NCBI GenBank assembly: GCA_030613125.1
Contig: JAUWMO010000002.1
Location: 1-36,311, forward strand
Source: Bacteroidota bacterium
Lineage (GTDB): Bacteria > Bacteroidota > Bacteroidia > Bacteroidales > VadinHA17
Direction of reading: 5' to 3'
Length of the DNA stretch: 36,311 nucleotides
The position numbers and the translations under genes were made by a program. The notes below the pieces were generated by a model. The model was given only the letters and a program-made list of their open reading frames with translations, made no database searches and was not told the origin of the DNA. Every line of letters begins with the position of its first letter. Position 1 is the stretch's first letter. This document shows, piece by piece, positions 25,664-33,850 of this stretch.

Positions 25664-27622
25664 TTACCTGATACGGGCTATCCAGCCTCCACCTTTTGCA
25701 AGATTAATTCTTAATTTGTCTTTATTTGTCACCTTTCCTTCTTCTTTCCTGTAATCGCTTGCAAACCGATTGGCATTTACTCCATCAAAGAAAGACACAA
25801 TGGTGTGATCACCCGATTTCAGGAAAGAAAAATTTACTTCCAATACCCTTTCATTACTGTTGGTCATTGCTGCAACATACCATTCTTCTCCTTTTCTTCT
25901 GGCAATAAGGACATATTCTCCTATCTTCCCGTCCAGAACTTTTATCTCATCCCATGTCACCGGCACTTCAACGATAAATTCAGTGCATTCTTTATCTTTA
26001 AGATAGTTGGAAGGGCTATCTGCCAGCATTTGGAGCGGACTTTCATAAACAACATACATTGCAAGTTGATGTACACGGGTGCCCTGGCTCATCGGTCTGG
26101 AAAATACAGGCTTAAAATTTTCCTTTTGTGTATTCACCATTGCTCCCGGTGTATAATCCATAGGACCGGCCACCATTCTGATAAAAGGGATAATAAGATC
26201 GTGTTCCGGAGTAATTTCATCACTCCATTTATTCCATTCCAGTCCCATTACACCTTCCCTTGTAATTACATTCGGGTATGTACGGCGAAGTCCTGTTGGT
26301 TTGTAGGCCCCATGATAATCTACCAATAATTCCCGTTTAGCAGCTTCTATGGCAATTTTACGGTAATAATTCACCATCCACTGGTCATCTCTTTGCATAA
26401 AATCTACTTTTATTCCAGCCGCCCCCCATTCTGCAAACTGATCAAGAGCCACCTCCATTTGATTATCAAGAGTTTTCCATATTACCCAAAGAATAATACC
26501 TACTTTTTTTTCTTTAGCATAAGAAAACAATTCATTCATGTCAATATCCGGATTGATATCAAGGAGATTTCCAAGTTTATACCAGCCTTCATCAAGAATT
26601 ATGTATTCTATTCCATATTCTGATGCAAAATCAATATAATATTTATATGTATTGGTATTTATTCCTGCCTTGAAATTTACTCCGTAAATATTCAGGTGGT
26701 TCCACCAGTCCCATGCAACTTTCCCAGGTCTTATCCATGAAACATCTTTTAGTTGGTTAGGTCTGGCAAGTCGGAAAACCATATCACTTTCTATCAAAGC
26801 GCCTTCATTTTCTGTAATAATAAAAACCCGCCAGGGAAAATTTCTCGTTCCATTAGTTTTCGCGAGAAATGGTTCTCTTTCGATAACAGGAACGTCCCGG
26901 TCGTTTTTTTGTTTAACCTGAAGAGGGGCTTTAGGAAAAATTGCCTGTAATTGTTGTGATGCGGTTGCTTTTAACCACATTCCAGGGTAATCAATAAGGT
27001 TTGATTCTGAAATAAGGATCTTGGGACCATCGGATGGAGCCAGCAATACAGGAAGGGAGCAAAACTCACCTTCTTTTATTTTACTTAAGTTATTAAAAAT
27101 ATATTTTCTCTCATTGTGAGAAAAAAAGCTTTCCTCTTTTGGGAAATAAATGGGATAATCTTCAGCAAATTCATAATTGGCCATTTCACCGGTAACAGTA
27201 ATCTCATTATTAAATGAAGTTTGAAAACGATATGCAAAGCCATCATTATAAGCTCTGAAAATAAGAGAATAATGATTGCGAAAGCGAATTTGCAACTCAT
27301 TGAAATGATCAGGAACAGATGAATTTTTCGTAGGAACAACAGGATAAATTACTTCATTTACCTTTCGCGTAAAATATGAACGAACAGATGGGGATTTTCC
27401 TGATTTTCCATCAATCTCTAAGAATATTTCTGAGGGCTTAATGATCAGAATATTATTATAAAAAACTGAAAATCTAATATTCTCATTTATGCTCACACGA
27501 ACCTGGATCTTATTATCAGGCGAGGATACTTGGATATCTTTGGAATAAACTAAATTAAGAACTGAAAGATTTAATACCAGGCATAATAGAATTCGCTTTA
27601 AAAAATCAGATACTGATTTCAC
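25664..27622 (-). CDS. GH97 family glycoside hydrolase, secreted
   Basis: GH97 enzymes are Bacteroidetes alpha-glucosidases (SusB-like, inverting) or alpha-galactosidases (retaining). The 652-residue protein has an N-terminal signal segment (RILLCLVLNLSVLNLVYS, about 10-27), a beta-super-sandwich domain (about 28-290), a (beta/alpha)8 barrel (about 295-560) and a C-terminal beta domain. In the barrel, AAGIKVDFMQRDDQ carries D407 at the position of the nucleophile in the retaining alpha-galactosidase branch. REGVMGLEWNKW (455-466) and IPFIRMVAGPMDYTPGAM are also typical. It is probably periplasmic. It stands alone, without susC/susD neighbours, convergent with the glycogen operon. The specificity is an inference. 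Confidence 0.92.
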   Translation of the reverse strand: MKSVSDFLKRILLCLVLNLSVLNLVYSKDIQVSSPDNKIQVRVSINENIRFSVFYNNILIIKPSEIFLEIDGKSGKSPSVRSYFTRKVNEVIYPVVPTKNSSVPDHFNELQIRFRNHYSLIFRAYNDGFAYRFQTSFNNEITVTGEMANYEFAEDYPIYFPKEESFFSHNERKYIFNNLSKIKEGEFCSLPVLLAPSDGPKILISESNLIDYPGMWLKATASQQLQAIFPKAPLQVKQKNDRDVPVIEREPFLAKTNGTRNFPWRVFIITENEGALIESDMVFRLARPNQLKDVSWIRPGKVAWDWWNHLNIYGVNFKAGINTNTYKYYIDFASEYGIEYIILDEGWYKLGNLLDINPDIDMNELFSYAKEKKVGIILWVIWKTLDNQMEVALDQFAEWGAAGIKVDFMQRDDQWMVNYYRKIAIEAAKRELLVDYHGAYKPTGLRRTYPNVITREGVMGLEWNKWSDEITPEHDLIIPFIRMVAGPMDYTPGAMVNTQKENFKPVFSRPMSQGTRVHQLAMYVVYESPLQMLADSPSNYLKDKECTEFIVEVPVTWDEIKVLDGKIGEYVLIARRKGEEWYVAAMTNSNERVLEVNFSFLKSGDHTIVSFFDGVNANRFASDYRKEEGKVTNKDKLRINLAKGGGWIARIR

Positions 27623-27800
27623 CAGAATAAATTTTAATTAAACAACTGTAAATATGATAATTACATTCTTTATTTTAAACTTATCATTTTTGTTTCCGTG
27701 GAACCCTCATAAAATTTACTTATTTTCTTTTGTTTTGGTTTGGCAGGATGAGGGTTTCAAAAGATTTAAATTTAGATAAAAACTTTAATGTTACAGATAT
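27623..27800. other. Intergenic gap with hairpin, GH97 to saccharopine-dehydrogenase-like gene
   Basis: About 180 bases. AACCCTCAT (27702-27710) and ATGAGGGTT (27748-27756) form a 9-bp perfect inverted repeat with a 37-base loop. The arms and outer bases resemble the hairpins at 16089-16170 and 175-190. There is no clear GH97 promoter; a TACAGTTG-like box near 27650 is only partial. Confidence 0.5.
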
Positions 27801-28922
27801 TTATTCTTTTTTCATTTGAAATTCCACACCTCTTTCATGCAGATAGTTAATGATATAATTGTAGTTATCCGGATTTTCTCCGACATATTCAGGAGGATTG
27901 ATCCCTTTTTCAGAAAACTTGCCTTCAAGGATCAGGTTCACAACAGCTGTGCATGTATAACCGGTTGTTCTGGCCATAGAAATGGTTTCTGTTATTTTAT
28001 TATAGCGGTCAAGCAGGTTATAATTATAGGTTGTTGATTTACCGCTTTCGAAACCCTCAATAGTTATTCTCATTACTGTAAAATCTTCCTCTCCGGGATT
28101 AAGTTCCCATTTTGGAAATAAAAGTCTGGCTGTCAAATCAATTGGACGTATTTTTTTCCCATAGATATCCAGCTCATTATAAGAAAAAAATCCTGTTTCT
28201 CTTAATACTTTCAGGTATTCAATTGTGCCCGGATACCGAAGTGTTTTCTCAATCATATTTGGTATGTTCATGGTACGAATAAGTGACCTCAGACCATCTG
28301 AATTCCATGCCTCAAGAGTTCCAATCCCTTCAAATTGCACCAGTTCTGCATCGGATAATGCCTCACGGGTTACTAAAGCGCCGTTTTCTATATAACGAGC
28401 TGGCCTTACATATTCCTCTATAACGTCTATTGGAGAAAATACTGCTTTATACTCATATGGCCACTCCCTTATAACAGGTAATCCTCCAACAAGGCATTCA
28501 AACCTTTTTATATCCATTTTCCGGTTATGAAATCCAAGGATAATATTTCCCATTCCCGGGGCTATACCACAATCGGTAACAATGCATACCTTTTTTTTTC
28601 TTGCAAGTTCGTCCAGATTGGCAGGATCCTGGGGCATAAAGGAGATATCAACCATATCTTTGCCGGCTTCAATAACGTTTTTAACTGTATTATAGCCCAT
28701 ATAACCCGGAACAGCCCCAACAATTAAATCAAAATTTTTAATAAGCTTCAGCGTTGCGTCTGCTGTTGAAAGGTCAGCTTTGACTGTTTTTATGCCACTT
28801 GATTTAAGTTTATCAAGTACATCAGGATTGATATCAGCGGCTGTAACGTCATAACTCTTATTCAGGTCAAGGGTAATTGCTTTACCTATAAGGCCAGCTC
28901 CCAGTACAATTATTTTTTTCAT
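27801..28922 (-). CDS. Saccharopine dehydrogenase family oxidoreductase (lysine 6-dehydrogenase-like)
   Basis: The 373-residue protein has an N-terminal Rossmann fold with GAGLIG (8-13) for NAD(P), the AVPGYMGYNTVKNVIEAGKD segment (about 69-88) and DCGIAPGMGNIILG (about 117-130). The saccharopine-dehydrogenase-like C-terminal domain follows (about 125-370). It is closest in style to lysine 6-dehydrogenase and carboxynorspermidine-type oxidoreductases. The substrate cannot be fixed. It stands between GH97 and the nucleoside transporter, 78 nt from the latter's stop, all on the same strand, without an obvious metabolic link. Confidence 0.85.
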   Translation of the reverse strand: MKKIIVLGAGLIGKAITLDLNKSYDVTAADINPDVLDKLKSSGIKTVKADLSTADATLKLIKNFDLIVGAVPGYMGYNTVKNVIEAGKDMVDISFMPQDPANLDELARKKKVCIVTDCGIAPGMGNIILGFHNRKMDIKRFECLVGGLPVIREWPYEYKAVFSPIDVIEEYVRPARYIENGALVTREALSDAELVQFEGIGTLEAWNSDGLRSLIRTMNIPNMIEKTLRYPGTIEYLKVLRETGFFSYNELDIYGKKIRPIDLTARLLFPKWELNPGEEDFTVMRITIEGFESGKSTTYNYNLLDRYNKITETISMARTTGYTCTAVVNLILEGKFSEKGINPPEYVGENPDNYNYIINYLHERGVEFQMKKE

Positions 28923-29000
28923 AATTGATAGAATAAATTATTTGATTGTGGCAGGTAAAACATTGAATCATAGTGGTTGAAACATAGATTTTGATTCAAT

Positions 29001-30536
29001 CTATCCTAATATTATCCCAACTATTGTAGCTGAAAGAAGCGATGCCAGAGTTCCGGCCAGCAGTGCTTTCATTCCTAACTGGGATAATAAAACACGCTTA
29101 CCGGGGGCCAAAGATCCTATTCCCCCAATCTGTATTCCAATTGAGGCAAAATTGGCAAACCCACAAAGCATATAAGTTGCCATAATAATAGACTTTTGTT
29201 CAATAAACGCTCCGGCTTCCTTCATCTCGGCAAGGCTGACATAACCTATAAACTCTGTCATTATTATCTTTTCACCTAACATTCGCCCAACCAGTGTAAT
29301 ATCTTCAGTTGCAACTCCTAATAACCACATTAAAGGGGCAAAAGCATACCCTAAAATAAATTGAAGTGATAATGTGTCGTATTGACCATGTGTAAAACTG
29401 GATATTGTGTCATTTAAGGTTGTCCAATCACCGATTTTAGCAAATATATAATTGAACATGGCAATAAATGCAAGGAAAACAAGAAGCATTGCTGCTACAT
29501 TTATAGCCAGACGCAGACCTTGACCTGTTCCATTTGAAATGGCATCTAATACATTTTTTCCAATTCGATCTCTTGAAATATCAATTTCTTTACTTATATC
29601 TTCTGTTTGGGGAATAAGTATTTTAGATATAACGACAACCCCTGGTGCAGCCATAATAGATGCAGTTAGAAGATGTTTTGCAAATAATAGCCGCTGGGCC
29701 GGATCATCTCCACCCAGGAAGCTAATATAAACAGCTAAAACTCCGCCAGCCAGGGTAGCCATTCCTCCCGACATAACCAATAGCATTTCTGAACGCGTCA
29801 TTTTTTCAAGGTAGGCCTTTATCATCAGCGGCGATTCTGTTTGGCCAAGAAAGATATTTCCCACAACAGACAGGCTCTCGGCGCCTGATAACCTGAGCAA
29901 ACGGGTCATAACCCAGGCCAGGGCATATACCACTTTCTGAATGATCCCAAAATAAAATAAAACACTTGTTAAAGCAGAAAAGAAAATAATTGTGGGTAAA
30001 ATGGTTATTGCAAAATTTAACAATGGGGGTTCAATTTCGCCGGTGGCCATAGATTTAAAAAGGAACTTTGTTCCCTCATTCGTAAAATCAAGTATTTTTA
30101 CAAAGATCTGTCCGATGAATTCAAAAAAGACCTGAATAAGATGCACCTGCAAGACACCAATAGCCAAAAGTATTTGAATGGTCAAGCCCGTTATGACAAT
30201 TTTCCATGAAATTGCTTTTCGGTTGCTGCTGAAAACGTAGGCTATAAAAACCAGGACCATCATTCCCAGAAGACCCCTGATTAAAGACATAAAGCTAAAT
30301 CCGCTTCCAAAAGCATCTTGATCCAACAAAACCTGCTTATGCCCCTTGTTGGTAATTGATACTGGTTTTTTGGCGATATCAACAGAGATGGAGTCAACTA
30401 ATAAGAATTGTTGTTGAATGATCAGGCTATCTGTTATGACTGTATCACTATCGGATGATTCTTTCTGAGCATTAAGCAGGTTACAATTAATAAACAGGCC
30501 TAACATTAATAAAGGAAAAAAGAAAATTCTTTTCAT
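29001..30536 (-). CDS. CNT (NupC) family nucleoside transporter with N-terminal extension
   Basis: Concentrative nucleoside transporters bring nucleosides in with H+ or Na+. Family motifs are clear: NIFLGQTESPLMIKAYL (substrate site, Q-x-E) and ANFASIGIQIGGIGSLAPGKR near the C-terminus, among about eight to ten hydrophobic helices from residue 80 on. The 511 residues are about 80-100 longer than NupC. The extra part is N-terminal: a signal-peptide-like start (MKRIFFFPLLMLGLFINCNLLNAQ) and about 55 polar residues before the first transporter helix. The gene starts 12 nt after the bifunctional nuclease stop and is cotranscribed with it. Confidence 0.9.
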   Translation of the reverse strand: MKRIFFFPLLMLGLFINCNLLNAQKESSDSDTVITDSLIIQQQFLLVDSISVDIAKKPVSITNKGHKQVLLDQDAFGSGFSFMSLIRGLLGMMVLVFIAYVFSSNRKAISWKIVITGLTIQILLAIGVLQVHLIQVFFEFIGQIFVKILDFTNEGTKFLFKSMATGEIEPPLLNFAITILPTIIFFSALTSVLFYFGIIQKVVYALAWVMTRLLRLSGAESLSVVGNIFLGQTESPLMIKAYLEKMTRSEMLLVMSGGMATLAGGVLAVYISFLGGDDPAQRLLFAKHLLTASIMAAPGVVVISKILIPQTEDISKEIDISRDRIGKNVLDAISNGTGQGLRLAINVAAMLLVFLAFIAMFNYIFAKIGDWTTLNDTISSFTHGQYDTLSLQFILGYAFAPLMWLLGVATEDITLVGRMLGEKIIMTEFIGYVSLAEMKEAGAFIEQKSIIMATYMLCGFANFASIGIQIGGIGSLAPGKRVLLSQLGMKALLAGTLASLLSATIVGIILG

Positions 30537-30548
30537 TAGCTGGTTCGG

Positions 30549-31154
30549 TTATTCTTTTTTCCTGCGGTTAATTTCATCCCGAATTATCGAAGCTCTTTCA
30601 TAATTTTCATTTTTCACGGCCTCTTCCAGCATTTTTTTAAGTTCCTGGACTGAAAGTTCCTTAAGCTCGTCACTTGGTTCATGTGATTTTGATTCGGTTG
30701 GATGAAACTTCTCCGGGGTTAGTTCTTCATCAAGTTCCTGATTTTCATCCAGGATAATCCCAGCTTGTTTAATAATCTCATCTGTTGTATAAATAGGGCA
30801 TTTGAACCTTAACGCCAAAGCAATTGCGTCTGAGGTACGTGCATCCACCGACACCTTCCTGTTATCATGTTTACAAACTAATTTGGAATAAAAAACACCT
30901 TCAAATAAGCGATAAATAGTTACTTCCAGAAGATTGATATCAAAAGATTTTGCGAAATTGTGGAATAGATCATGAGTAAGAGGCCTTGGAGGATTCAATC
31001 CTTCAAGCTGAATAGCAATAGCTTGTGCTTCAAATCCTCCTATGATAATAGGGATTCTTCTGTTCCCCTGTTCCTCAGTTAAGATAAGCGCATAAGCGCC
31101 AGTTTGTGTCTGGCTATAAGAGATACCTAGTACATTCAATCTGATCTTACTCAT
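30549..31154 (-). CDS. Bifunctional nuclease (DUF151) with C-terminal UVR motif
   Basis: Residues 1 to about 140 form the DUF151 domain (RNase and DNase activity reported for a plant and archaeal family member), with GNRRIPIIIGGFEAQAIA (30-47), RPLTHDLF and VDARTSDAIALALRFKCPIY (about 103-122). After an acidic linker, residues about 160-200 match the UvrB/UvrC (UVR) interaction motif: LKKMLEEAVKNENYERASII. The fusion is common in Bacteroidetes. The 201-residue length is normal. The promoter at 31199-31228 is shared in a divergent region with rplU. The cellular role is not settled. Confidence 0.9.
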   Translation of the reverse strand: MSKIRLNVLGISYSQTQTGAYALILTEEQGNRRIPIIIGGFEAQAIAIQLEGLNPPRPLTHDLFHNFAKSFDINLLEVTIYRLFEGVFYSKLVCKHDNRKVSVDARTSDAIALALRFKCPIYTTDEIIKQAGIILDENQELDEELTPEKFHPTESKSHEPSDELKELSVQELKKMLEEAVKNENYERASIIRDEINRRKKE

Positions 31155-31198
31155 TCAATTTTACAATTATTCTGGTGACTCAAGATTATCTTTCCATA

Positions 31199-31228
31199 CA
31201 AATATAATGAAATCATTTTTACATGAAA
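31199..31228 (-). promoter_or_regulatory. Bacteroidetes-type promoter for the DUF151-transporter unit
   Basis: On the minus strand, TTTC (31228-31225), an 18-base spacer and TATATTTG (31206-31199) match TTTG-N19-TAnnTTTG closely, with one mismatch in the -33 box. The leader would be about 40 nt. Confidence 0.55.
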
Positions 31229-31322
31229 GAGGGGTTTGAATTGATAATGGCTGAATGCATCAATACGGTTTTATATGATTAAATAAATTATGAATTTTAT
31301 CACTCTTATTGCCTTTAATGTA

Positions 31323-31352
31323 TTTGTATATCAATTAAAATTTATATTTTTG
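31323..31352 (+). promoter_or_regulatory. Bacteroidetes-type promoter for rplU-rpmA
   Basis: TTTG (31323-31326), an 18-base spacer and TATTTTTG (31345-31352) match the TTTG-N19-TAnnTTTG consensus in both boxes. Transcription would start near 31358, about 20 nt before the rplU ATG. This is the best promoter match in the window. Confidence 0.7.
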
Positions 31353-31378
31353 CAGTCCGAAACTTAAAATCGTGTCAG

Positions 31379-31996
31379 ATGTATGCAATTGTAGATGTAG
31401 CAGGTCAGCAATTTAAGATTGAAAAAGGACAAAAAATATTTGTTCACCGGATAAACCAGAAAGAGGGAGAGATAGTAGATATTGATAAGGTTTTGTTAAT
31501 TGAACAAGACACTGAAATTATCATTGGGGAACCTGTGATTAAAGGAGCCAGGGTTTCAGCTAAAGTATTAGGCCATCCCCGTGGAGATAAAGTAAAAGTT
31601 TTTAAACAGAAGAGAAGAAAGGGATACAAGGTTTTGAATGGCCATCGTCAAAATTTAACTCACCTTCTGATTGAATCTATTGATGAAAAAGTGTCTGCTA
31701 AAAAAGAACCAGAAAAGAAAATTGTTACACGTAAGGAGGTTTCCAAACCGGAGGTTAAAAAATCAGCAGAGAAAAAAACTGTAGTAAAAACAAGTACAGC
31801 TAAGGAAGCTAAACCAGAAGCTGCCCTACGAAAAGCAACAACCAGTACAACAACCGCGAAAACAACAACTGCAAAAAAAACTGCTTCAAAAAAGACAACT
31901 GTTACTAAAATCTCAGCTTTCGAAGAGAAGAGTGCACCGAAAACTACAACAAAAAAGGCACCAGCTAAAAGTGCAACTAAGAAAGAAAAAAAGTAA
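31379..31996 (+). CDS. rplU: 50S ribosomal protein L21 with long basic C-terminal tail
   Basis: Residues 1 to about 102 are a complete L21, which binds 23S rRNA near L20: MYAIVDVAGQQFKIEKGQK at the start and KVKVFKQKRRKGYKVLNGHR (72-91) near the end of the core. Residues about 103-205 are a low-complexity Lys/Thr/Ala/Glu tail resembling histone H1 tails, doubling the size of the protein compared with the standard 103 residues. The reading frame is unbroken and rpmA follows 40 nt downstream, the conserved rplU-rpmA pair. A good promoter lies upstream. Confidence 0.95.
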   Translation: MYAIVDVAGQQFKIEKGQKIFVHRINQKEGEIVDIDKVLLIEQDTEIIIGEPVIKGARVSAKVLGHPRGDKVKVFKQKRRKGYKVLNGHRQNLTHLLIESIDEKVSAKKEPEKKIVTRKEVSKPEVKKSAEKKTVVKTSTAKEAKPEAALRKATTSTTTAKTTTAKKTASKKTTVTKISAFEEKSAPKTTTKKAPAKSATKKEKK

Positions 31997-32036
31997 AGAA
32001 TATTTGAAAATTGAATAATTATTAAAATTAAATAAA

Positions 32037-32297
32037 ATGGCACACAAAAAAGGAGCGGGTAGTTCAAGAAATGGCAGGGAATCGGAAAGTAAACGATTAG
32101 GTATTAAACTATTTGGAGGCCAGATTGCTAAAGCAGGAAATATTCTTGTTCGACAAAGAGGTACTAAACACCATCCTGGTCAGAATGTTGGAATAGGGAA
32201 GGACCATACTCTTTTTGCCCTGGTTAAAGGACAAGTTCAGTTTACTAAAAAAAGAAGTAATAAATCATACGTTTCCGTTATTCCTGATACAAACTAG
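32037..32297 (+). CDS. rpmA: 50S ribosomal protein L27
   Basis: L27 reaches the peptidyl transferase centre with its N-terminal tail. The 86-residue protein starts directly at MAHKKGAGSSRNGRESESKR, without the cleavable extension seen in Firmicutes. It contains the conserved GNILVRQRGTKHHPG and VGIGKDHTLFAL blocks. It is the second gene of the rplU-rpmA unit and is followed by a strong terminator. Confidence 0.97.
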   Translation: MAHKKGAGSSRNGRESESKRLGIKLFGGQIAKAGNILVRQRGTKHHPGQNVGIGKDHTLFALVKGQVQFTKKRSNKSYVSVIPDTN

Positions 32298-32322
32298 GTT
32301 ATTAAATAAGGAATTTATTTTT

Positions 32323-32372
32323 CTCCTGTTTAATTTACTGCCGAAAAGCAGTAAATTTACAGGAGTTTTTTT
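32323..32372 (+). terminator. Strong Rho-independent terminator after rpmA
   Basis: A long stem pairs 32323-32341 (CTCCTGT then AATTTACTGC) with 32348-32365 (GCAGTAAATT then ACAGGAG), with one bulged base and a six-base loop CGAAAA. A run of seven T follows directly. It lies 26 nt after the rpmA stop. Confidence 0.9.
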
Positions 32373-32430
32373 ATCTAATACTACCCAATAATTTACTTTT
32401 TGTTTATACTAAATTTCTAAACCCTTCTTT

Positions 32431-33705
32431 ATGCTCAATATTAAATTTATCCGTGAGAACCGGGATCTGGTTATAGAAAGATTAAAAATTAAAAATTTCG
32501 ATGCCAAAGAAATAATAAACGAAATTATCAGGCTGGATGATCTGCGAAAACAAACTCAGGCTGAGCAGGATAAATTGCAATCAGAAATTAATACTATTTC
32601 CAAAAAGATTGGACAGTTGTTTAAGGAAGGGAAAACGAAGGAAGTTGATATTTCCAAAGAGAGGTCTTTATTTCTTAAGGAGGAGGTTAAACAACTTCAT
32701 AAGTCAATGCAGGATCTTGAAAAAAAACTTAATGACCTGTTAATCCAGGTTCCTAATATCCCTCATGAATCGGTAACGCCCGGTAAGGGAGAAAACGAGA
32801 ATATTGAAATACGAAAATGGGGTAAAATTCCTGAACTAAATTCCGGAGCTTTGCCACACTGGGAACTTGGGAAAAAATATGATATTCTGGATTTTGATCT
32901 TGGTAATAAACTTACTGGTGCAGGCTTTCCTGTTTTTATGAACAAGGGTGCAAAGTTACAGAGGTCACTGATTCAATTTTTTCTTGACGAAGCTGTAAAT
33001 GCTGGTTATAAGGAAATATTACCTCCGTTAATGGTTAATGAAGATTCAGGCTTTGGAACCGGTCAGTTACCTGATAAAGAAGGACAGATGTATCATATAC
33101 CTTCCGACAATTTATATTTAATACCGACTTCAGAAGTTCCGGTTACTAATATTTACCGGGACGTTATTTTAAATGCAACTGATTTTCCTGTTAAGAATAC
33201 CTCTTTTACACCATGTTTCCGTCGTGAAGCAGGATCATATGGAAAAGATGTTCGGGGACTGAACCGGGTACACCAGTTTGACAAGGTTGAAATAGTACAG
33301 ATACAGCACCCTGACCACTCTTATAATACCCTGGATGAAATGGTTGATCATGTTGAGAGTCTGCTAATAAAACTTGAACTGCCATTCCGGATCATGAGAC
33401 TTTGCGGAGGCGATATTTCATTTGCTTCTGCCCTGACTTATGATTTCGAAGTTTATGCGGCAGCACAAAAAAAATGGCTTGAGGTAAGTTCTGTATCCAA
33501 TTTTGAAGCTTTTCAGGCAAACAGGCTAAAATTGCGATTTAAAGAATCAGGTGGAAAGAAAACACAACCGGCTCATACTTTGAATGGGAGTGCATTGGCC
33601 CTTCCCAGAATAGTTGCTGCTATACTGGAAAACAATCAAACCCCTGAGGGCATCTTAATACCCCAAATACTAACAGATTATACAGGATTTAATATCATTT
33701 GTTAA
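32431..33705 (+). CDS. serS: Seryl-tRNA synthetase
   Basis: This class II synthetase charges tRNA-Ser. Residues 1-110 form the tRNA-binding coiled-coil arm (MLNIKFIRENRDLVIERLK at the start). The catalytic domain has TSE (233-235) for serine binding, motif 2 FRREAGSYGKDVRGL (263-277) and motif 3 GSALALPRIVAAILE (386-400). The length of 424 residues is normal and the C-terminal TDYTGF is typical. It has no obvious partner genes; the rpmA terminator precedes it by about 60 nt, so it probably has its own promoter. Confidence 0.97.
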   Translation: MLNIKFIRENRDLVIERLKIKNFDAKEIINEIIRLDDLRKQTQAEQDKLQSEINTISKKIGQLFKEGKTKEVDISKERSLFLKEEVKQLHKSMQDLEKKLNDLLIQVPNIPHESVTPGKGENENIEIRKWGKIPELNSGALPHWELGKKYDILDFDLGNKLTGAGFPVFMNKGAKLQRSLIQFFLDEAVNAGYKEILPPLMVNEDSGFGTGQLPDKEGQMYHIPSDNLYLIPTSEVPVTNIYRDVILNATDFPVKNTSFTPCFRREAGSYGKDVRGLNRVHQFDKVEIVQIQHPDHSYNTLDEMVDHVESLLIKLELPFRIMRLCGGDISFASALTYDFEVYAAAQKKWLEVSSVSNFEAFQANRLKLRFKESGGKKTQPAHTLNGSALALPRIVAAILENNQTPEGILIPQILTDYTGFNIIC

Positions 33706-33735
33706 CTGATTGGCGTGGATTTTAATTTTAATTAG

Positions 33736-33764
33736 AAAGCCACCTTCTTAGAGGGTAGATTTTT
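33736..33764 (+). terminator. Degenerate copy of the hairpin terminator, after serS
   Basis: AAAGCCACCTTCTTAGAGGG is identical to the terminator at 25624, but the right arm reads TAGATTTTT instead of TGGCTTTTT, which breaks two stem pairs. A T-run follows. It lies 31 nt after the serS stop and may still terminate weakly. Confidence 0.5.
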
Positions 33765-33850
33765 ATTAAAATGGGGTGAAATTATCGTTTACAATATCCG
33801 AATCTGCTCCTTTTGTATTTGTTCATATATATGTCTGCAAATAACAGCTA

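Noticed and set aside
25805..26329. 174-codon plus-strand open frame
   Set aside because: Antisense to the GH97 catalytic domain; Cys/His/Phe-rich and unlike a protein. The minus-strand gene explains the sequence.
31660..32067. 135-codon Val/Phe-rich minus-strand frame resembling a membrane protein
   Set aside because: It is the antisense reading of the Lys/Thr/Ala tail of L21; the hydrophobic look comes from complementing Lys and Thr codons.
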